From Rhizobium sp. N324 (GTDB taxonomy: Bacteria > Pseudomonadota > Alphaproteobacteria > Rhizobiales > Rhizobiaceae), in assembly GCF_001664485.1 (NCBI RefSeq), contig NZ_CP013630.1, forward strand, positions 2,235,001-2,299,000: 64,000 nucleotides of DNA, given 5' to 3'. The position numbers were made by a program, and so were the translations under genes. How positions within the stretch are numbered: position 1 is the first letter of the stretch; the number at the start of each line of letters is the position of its first letter. The notes below the pieces were generated by a model. The model did not search any database and was not told the origin of the DNA. It saw only the letters and a list, made by a program, of their open reading frames with translations. Below are positions 60,001 through 64,000 of this stretch, one piece after another.

Positions 60001-60303
60001 CACCCGCATGATTTCGGGGTCGATCTGCTCGCTCAGCGTGGTGAAGCCGCAGAGATCGGCAAACAGCACCGTCACCGGCCGCCGGTCGGCATCGCTGTCG
60101 GATTTTGCCGGCACCAGCTCGATAATCGGCTTCGGCGCAGGCAGAGCGTTACCTGAGATCGATGCGCCGCATTTGGGGCAGAAGGCAAAATCGGGCTGAC
60201 ACGCATAACCGCAGGCGGCACAGGAGAGGGGTTGCCTTGCGCCGCATCGCGGACAGAAAGCAAAACCGCTCTGAATATCGAAACCGCAGCCTGCGCACTC
60301 CAT
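57058..60303 (-). CDS. Zinc-ribbon, class III cyclase, AAA ATPase and TPR protein
   Basis: An 1081-residue multidomain regulator. Order: two zinc ribbons (CAGCGF..CPRC and CAACGY..CPKC, residues 2-45); a class III adenylate/guanylate cyclase domain (about 70-250) with TVLFADLCGFTTLSEQ, DKFVGDALLALFG and the GDTVNTAQRLQ helix; a STAND-like AAA ATPase with Walker A IGEAGIGKSRLVNE (about 330); and at least six TPR-like helix pairs to the C-terminus. Metal-binding aspartates of the cyclase are kept, so cAMP synthesis is plausible. The start at 60303 (MECAGCGF) is chosen for the zinc ribbon. Confidence 0.88.
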   Translation of the reverse strand: MECAGCGFDIQSGFAFCPRCGARQPLSCAACGYACQPDFAFCPKCGASISGNALPAPKPIIELVPAKSDSDADRRPVTVLFADLCGFTTLSEQIDPEIMRVLQNELFEEMTQAVEAYGGFVDKFVGDALLALFGAPVAHEDDPVRALSAALDMIRRATEVGDRWQPRAGVPLRLHIGINSGPVVTGGFGAVSTKSYSVTGDTVNTAQRLQSMAGENDILVGPLTYRLTRHAFAFDSLGAQTLRGKSGNVLVHRLAGLLEAPHTARGLESFGLQAPMIGRDAELSRLLTCLDLACGGAAQLVRLIGEAGIGKSRLVNEFVGTAGDAARFPGLAIRKATCSPLGEQSYGTLAAVVRSAYGIGERDDLDRTRQLLTTGFRALDLTQEDVDGLLPLFLHVLGLGDPDGALRHIEPEQLRRQIFYAVRTVFERRLAQGPLLLVIEDLHWADAASLEVLRFMMDRLERSRLMLLVIYRPTSQTDPLNSDRVNVTVQRLDPLFAADGQKLLAAFFGEGHGKLPVAMRKRILDRAGGNPLFIEEILRGLIDMGTLHHDGHRWHVAADDTDVDIPVNLQALLLARVDRLPQEIRRLTQEAAVVGPKFDTALLRTVTSDPAAVDAALDYLCDANIIEELRGPDVAGSPGYRFSQTLMHDVIYHNLLLQRRMELHGRIGRVLERQYGAAPDRAEHLAQLGHHFSLTAEKAKGAGYLMAAGDLARKTYANDDAMRLYHQALAGFANEPEVTPEQLALMERLGDLCGPAGRRDAALSHYQRALAVHRTKDDRIAAARILRKTGRLHLDAGRRDQAETHCAAAEAMIATIDAPVEHAHLLQERGHLAFRMGDQAAAAEWATQALQRLQTLPVDGTTEAGREAARAMAEALNTKGAALARLGRRRDAVQEVERSLSVAEKADLQSAACRAYSNLGVLYTIVDPANAIKICRRGLEVATRIGDLGFQARLLANLAVSCCTFTDRCAAEGVPAAEKAVEIDRALDQRDHLSVPLIVLGQIHQCHGKPKLARKYYEEALEVAKEIDEPQLLFPCYDGLATLSLEHDDMDEAERYFTLAQDVCIRHNLDPGTLVVLPFLD

Positions 60304-60482
60304 CGCACGCGTCCCACGAAAGCCCGATATGCTGCGGCTATCTCGGCCGCACCGGCGGGCCTCAAAACTGAGGGCCAGCATGAACCTGTTGCCCCGTGCC
60401 CGCAAGCATCAAACAGGCAGGCTGAACGACGATCTCCGTCAGAATCTGGTCACCTGAGATCCGCGTCGGAGATCAAACGACG

Positions 60483-61286
60483 TCACCTCGACCCTGCCAG
60501 GAACTGCCGGAACCGTTCCGATTTCGGATGCGTGAAAAGCTCAGCAGGCGCGCCTGTTTCTTCGACGACACCCTTGTGAAGAAACACCACTTTGCTGGAC
60601 ACGTCTCGCGCGAAGGCCATTTCATGGGTTACAACAAGCATGGTCCGGCCTTCCTCAGCAAGGGAACGCATGACCTTGAGCACTTCGCCGACGAGTTCGG
60701 GATCAAGCGCCGAAGTCGGTTCGTCAAACAGCATCACCCTCGGACGCTGCGCAAGTGCGCGAGCGATCGCAGCTCGTTGCTGCTGCCCGCCGGAAAGATG
60801 CGCGGGATAAAAGTTTCGCTTGTCGGCGATACCGACCCGTTCGAGCAGAGCTTCCGCCTCCGCGATACATTCCGCGCGGTTGCGTTTCTGCACATGCACC
60901 GGTGCTTCGATCACGTTCTCCAGGATGGTCATGTGCGACCAAAGGTTGAAACTCTGGAATACCATGCCGATGTGTTCGCGCATCCGATCGACTTGCCTGC
61001 GGTCAGCCGGTTCCGTTCTATGCCTGGCTTTCTTCAGAGAATACATCTCGCCGCCGATGCGAATTTCTCCGCTGTCGGGGACTTCGAGCATATTGAGACA
61101 TCTGAGCATCGTCGATTTTCCAGACCCGGATGAACCGAGAATGGAAATCACCTCTCCTTCATGAGCTTCGAGGGAGACTCCCTTCAAGACTTCCAATGGG
61201 CCAAAGCATTTGCGAAGATCCTTGACCGAAACGGCAGCGCTTTTGTCTTTGTTGTCGCTGGCCAAAACTGTTCCCCTGTCAGACAT
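60483..61286 (-). CDS. Polar amino-acid type ABC ATPase
   Basis: A 267-residue ATPase of the HisP/OccP/GlnQ group. Walker [23 protein letters not shown], signature [15 protein letters not shown], Walker [13 protein letters not shown] and VTHEMAFA are all present. GGGAG lies five bases before the ATG at 61286. It is the third gene after two permeases on the same strand. Confidence 0.93.
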   Translation of the reverse strand: MSDRGTVLASDNKDKSAAVSVKDLRKCFGPLEVLKGVSLEAHEGEVISILGSSGSGKSTMLRCLNMLEVPDSGEIRIGGEMYSLKKARHRTEPADRRQVDRMREHIGMVFQSFNLWSHMTILENVIEAPVHVQKRNRAECIAEAEALLERVGIADKRNFYPAHLSGGQQQRAAIARALAQRPRVMLFDEPTSALDPELVGEVLKVMRSLAEEGRTMLVVTHEMAFARDVSSKVVFLHKGVVEETGAPAELFTHPKSERFRQFLAGSR

Positions 61287-61298
61287 GCGCACTCCCGT

Positions 61299-61997
61299 TT
61301 AAGATTGCAGCCGCATACGCGTATGAGGCGAAAGCCAGAAATCGACCATCATGAGCATTCGTGTGACGACGAAAATGATCGTAAGGTAAAGCGCGCCTGC
61401 GACGATGAAGACCTCGAAAGCGCGGAAGCTGTCGGCGATCAATTTTCCAGCCAGGCCGGTGACTTCCATGATCGTGATGACAGACGCGAGCGCCGTTGCC
61501 TTGATCATTAGGATGATCTCGTTGCCATAAGCAGGCAGCGCATGCCTGATGGCAATCGGCAGAATGATCCGTCTGAACAAGAGAATGCCCGACATGCCAC
61601 AGGCGCGCGCCGCCTCGATTTCCTGAATGGAGACGGCCCGCAGGCCGCCACGGAAAATCTCGCTGCAATAGGCGGCGGTGTTCAAAGTGAGCGCCAGCAC
61701 CGCGCACCAGTAGGGTTCGCGAAAGAAACCCCAGACGCCGAGGTCCTGCAGTTCATGCCGGAATTGACCGAGGCCGTAGTAGATGAGGAACATCTGGACG
61801 AGCAGGGGCGATCCTCTGAACACGAAGACGTAAGCGCTGGTGACGGTTCGACCCGCTGCGCCGCCTGTGACGGCCAGGAGCGCAATCGCAAGCGCCAGGA
61901 TGCTTCCTGCCAAGATGGACGTAACGGCAAGCTCAAGGGTTAGCGGCAAACCGCTCAGAAGCGTGAGAACCGTATCCCACAGGAAGCCCGTATCCAT
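61299..61997 (-). CDS. Polar amino-acid ABC transporter permease (HisM/OccM-like)
   Basis: A 232-residue permease with about five membrane helices. The EAA-like loop is QEIEAARACGMSGILLFRRIILPIAIRHALPAYGNEI. The start at 61997 overlaps the TAA of the previous permease gene by one base, so the two are co-translated. Substrate group by family: basic or opine-like amino acids. Confidence 0.92.
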   Translation of the reverse strand: MDTGFLWDTVLTLLSGLPLTLELAVTSILAGSILALAIALLAVTGGAAGRTVTSAYVFVFRGSPLLVQMFLIYYGLGQFRHELQDLGVWGFFREPYWCAVLALTLNTAAYCSEIFRGGLRAVSIQEIEAARACGMSGILLFRRIILPIAIRHALPAYGNEIILMIKATALASVITIMEVTGLAGKLIADSFRAFEVFIVAGALYLTIIFVVTRMLMMVDFWLSPHTRMRLQS

Positions 61998-62722
61998 TAC
62001 AACGCCCCCCTTATGCCCTGGGTGGTTCGAGCTTCCATTCGTTTGAACAGGATTGACGAGAACCAGGTGATGACAAGATAGAGAACAACCGCCATCAGGT
62101 AGAACTCGAAGGGGCGGCGGGTCGATCCGGCAGCGATTTGCGATTGGCGCAGGAGTTCGACGAGACCCGTGACGGAGACCAATGCCGATTCCTTCAACAC
62201 CAGCTGCCAGGTGTTTCCGAGACCCGGAATGGCGTAGCGCAGGACGAGTGGGGCGACGATGCGCCTGAACTTGGGCCATGGCCGCATGCCGACGGCGCTG
62301 GCGGCTTCGATTTCGCCGCGTGCAACCGATCTGTAGGCTCCGCGAAATACCTCCGCCTGATAGGCCGCCGAAACCACGCCGAGCGCCAGGGTTCCGGTTA
62401 GAAATGCCGGCATTCCGATGAACCCTTGATAGCCGAACAGCCCGCCGACGGATCCCAGGAATGCGCTGCCGCCGAAATAGAAAAGATAGATAACCAGAAG
62501 GTCCGGAACGCCGCGCAGAACGGTGGTGTAACAATCCGCAACCCAGCGAATGGCCATGTGGCGGGACAGCTGCATGAAGGTGATCATCGTACCGATCACC
62601 GTTCCGGCCAGAAAACCGCAGACGGATACGCCGATTGTCATGGCCGCTGCAGTGAGAAGGAGCCAACCCCAACCCGTCTGCCCGAAGCCGACGAGAGCCA
62701 GGTAACTGTCGATAGGTGCCAT
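61997..62722 (-). CDS. Polar amino-acid ABC transporter permease (HisQ/OccQ-like)
   Basis: A 241-residue permease with five hydrophobic segments and the loop RGEIEAASAVGMRPWPKFRRIVAPLVLRYAIPGLGN. It starts 32 bases after the GntR gene on the same strand and overlaps the second permease. No binding-protein gene belongs to this run within the window. Confidence 0.92.
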   Translation of the reverse strand: MAPIDSYLALVGFGQTGWGWLLLTAAAMTIGVSVCGFLAGTVIGTMITFMQLSRHMAIRWVADCYTTVLRGVPDLLVIYLFYFGGSAFLGSVGGLFGYQGFIGMPAFLTGTLALGVVSAAYQAEVFRGAYRSVARGEIEAASAVGMRPWPKFRRIVAPLVLRYAIPGLGNTWQLVLKESALVSVTGLVELLRQSQIAAGSTRRPFEFYLMAVVLYLVITWFSSILFKRMEARTTQGIRGAL

Positions 62723-62754
62723 GCGGGGCCTCTTGGTGAATGATCGGGGTTGCG

Positions 62755-63480
62755 TTAGTCGGCTGCGCGCCGATGCGCCCAGATGCGCTGGAGCTTCGAC
62801 ATGTTCTTGAGCGAGCTTTGCACATGCGCTCGCGCTGCCAACGCCGCCGCCTCCCGGTCTCGCGCGCAGATGGCGTCCGCGATCGCCCTGTGTTCGTCGA
62901 GGTCCGTGTGCTCCAGATCCACCCAGAGAACTTCAAGCCAAAGGGCAAGGCGAAGCTGCTGATAAACTTGATCCGTCACCCTGACGAGGGCCTCGTTTCG
63001 GGTCGATTCCACGATGACGCGATGGATGTATAGTCCAAGATCGAGGTTGCGGGCCGCGTCAGACGGCGTCTTGTTGGTCGTATCCTTGAGTTCCACCATC
63101 TGGGCAATGACGTCCCGGAGCCGATCGAGGTCTTCCTCGCTCGCCACCTCGCAGGCGAGTTGTGCCGCGCAAACATCGAGCGCTTCGCGAACGACCAGCA
63201 GATTGCAGAACTTGGTGACGTCGAGATCGGTCACCGTGTAGCCGAAATTCCGCTGCCCGACGATAAGCCCTTCTTCTTCCAGCTTCATCAGCGCTTCACG
63301 CAACGGCGTTCGGCTGACGCCGAAGCGCTTGGCGAGCGTCACCTCCGAAAGGCGCTCGGAGGGGCGAAGCTGGCCGGTGAGGATCAGGTCCTTCAATTGC
63401 GAATAGGTGCTCTCACGCAACGATCCTCGCTGTTCTGTCTTGGTCGATGCCAATCGATTCCCCTTCCGTCTCTGGTCCAC
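62755..63480 (-). CDS. GntR family regulator (FCD subfamily)
   Basis: A protein of up to 241 residues. The N-terminal winged helix shows LRESTYSQLKDLILTGQLRPSERLSEVTLAKRFGVSRTPLREALMKLEEEGLI. The C-terminal all-helical FCD ligand domain has the metal-site pattern RxxLD (REALDVCAAQLAC), the LYIHRVIVESTRN and HRAIADAICARD histidines. Start codon uncertain: GTG at 63480 or TTG at 63453, the second with AAGGGG upstream. It heads the ABC operon and is divergent from the ureohydrolase, which it probably controls. Confidence 0.9.
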   Translation of the reverse strand: MDQRRKGNRLASTKTEQRGSLRESTYSQLKDLILTGQLRPSERLSEVTLAKRFGVSRTPLREALMKLEEEGLIVGQRNFGYTVTDLDVTKFCNLLVVREALDVCAAQLACEVASEEDLDRLRDVIAQMVELKDTTNKTPSDAARNLDLGLYIHRVIVESTRNEALVRVTDQVYQQLRLALWLEVLWVDLEHTDLDEHRAIADAICARDREAAALAARAHVQSSLKNMSKLQRIWAHRRAAD

Positions 63481-63542
63481 TCACCCTTCGGTGAACGACA
63501 CCATAACTTTTTCCCTCTTGCTCGATCAAGCGGAATACGATT

Positions 63543-63567
63543 ATGTATACAATGTTGACTACAACAA
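63543..63567. promoter_or_regulatory. Candidate operator between GntR and ureohydrolase genes
   Basis: An eight-base dyad TGTATACA (63545-63552) is followed at once by TGTTG-N4-CAACA (63554-63567). FCD-type GntR regulators commonly bind short dyads of the TGTATACA kind, so this is the likely site in the divergent promoter. Confidence 0.6.
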
Positions 63568-63631
63568 GCAATCGTCTTTTCGCCGACGTTTAAAAGCCGC
63601 CCGCGATCTGGTCGCAACATCTGGAGGTCCG

Positions 63632-64000
63632 ATGCCGGAGATTCTCAGTCTGGACGAACTGCGGGAGCGCTTTTCGAACGCTTCGGGCGGCGAGATGTTC
63701 GATCCGGAGTTTCGCAAGGTGGCCGACCTGGTCTTCGGCGGGGGCGATCGTCGCCAAGCGCCTTACTGCGGCGTCCCGACATTGCTGAAGGCGCCGTATC
63801 GTCCGGACGCCGCACCCAGTTTTGCTGATATAGATATCGCGCTTTTCGGCATTCCGATGGATCTCGGGGTGACAAACCGATCCGGTGCGCGGTTCGGGCC
63901 AAGAGCCGTACGCAACGTCGACCGGGTTGGCCCTTACGATCATGTATTGCGGACCGTCCCGACTGCCCATGCCCGTGTTGCCGATGTCGGCGATGTCCCG
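63632..64000 (+). CDS. Ureohydrolase (agmatinase/guanidinobutyrase-like), 3' end beyond window
   Basis: The frame is open to the right edge, giving 123 residues. GGAGG lies five bases before the ATG at 63632. Residues 1-70 form a leader with PYCGVPTLLKAPY; then DIALFGIPMDLGVTNRSGARFGPRAVRN is the conserved start of the ureohydrolase fold that binds two Mn ions and cleaves guanidino groups to urea. The metal-ligand motifs lie beyond the window. The neighbouring GntR and amino-acid ABC genes suggest catabolism of an imported guanidino compound; agmatine, guanidinobutyrate and guanidinopropionate all remain possible. Confidence 0.87.
   Translation, partial: MPEILSLDELRERFSNASGGEMFDPEFRKVADLVFGGGDRRQAPYCGVPTLLKAPYRPDAAPSFADIDIALFGIPMDLGVTNRSGARFGPRAVRNVDRVGPYDHVLRTVPTAHARVADVGDVP

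Overview
The window is chromosomal DNA of an alphaproteobacterium of the Rhizobiaceae, most likely Rhizobium of the etli/leguminosarum type. This rests on the high GC content, rhizobial gene orders (glnB-glnA, gyrA to coaD-ppi-ppi-queA-tgt), a GAAC-N7-GAAC type LexA box between uvrA and ssb, an IalB family protein and typical rhizobial intergenic repeats. It was read by eye; no database search was possible. The species is an inference.

Bases 1-31.5 kb are mainly housekeeping: the 3' part of glmS, a DUF502 membrane protein, recG, sdhE-mfd, an OsmC protein, a FrnE-like DsbA protein, a YejA-like peptide-binding protein, an IalB protein, hspQ, the nitrogen pair glnB-glnA behind a sigma-54 promoter, the NAD(P)H-hydrate repair enzyme, a DUF72 protein, uvrA and ssb around a shared SOS box, marC, gyrA, and the coaD-ppi-ppi-queA-tgt run. 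Two AT-richer islands interrupt this: a toxin-tip-like fragment followed by an Imm70-type immunity gene (9.4-10.1 kb), and an orphan 115-residue ORF after tgt (31.5 kb). Between gyrA and coaD lies a minus-strand set of three very small membrane proteins with its own terminator.

Bases 32-46.4 kb are accessory. They hold a ketoacyl-ACP synthase with an HxlR regulator, a Nudix hydrolase and an inositol-monophosphatase-like enzyme. Next comes a binding-protein ABC transporter of the Fbp/Afu type with two tandem binding-protein paralogues, divergent from an OmpR-type regulator and a large membrane histidine kinase. I read this block as a sensing and uptake system for an unknown, probably phosphorylated, organic anion. 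A stand-alone 100-residue protein resembling the C-terminal end of RTX type I secreted proteins and two small hypothetical proteins follow.

Bases 46.5-64 kb hold three further modules. The first is a metallophosphoesterase co-transcribed with a Ugp-like ABC importer, with a convergent LacI regulator. The second is a set of single genes: an M16 peptidase, a peroxiredoxin, and a giant zinc-ribbon/cyclase/AAA/TPR regulator, plus an abutting pair of gene remnants (MFS and LysR). The third is a GntR regulator with a polar amino-acid type ABC transporter (two permeases and an ATPase), divergent from a ureohydrolase cut by the window end; this looks like a guanidino-compound catabolic locus.
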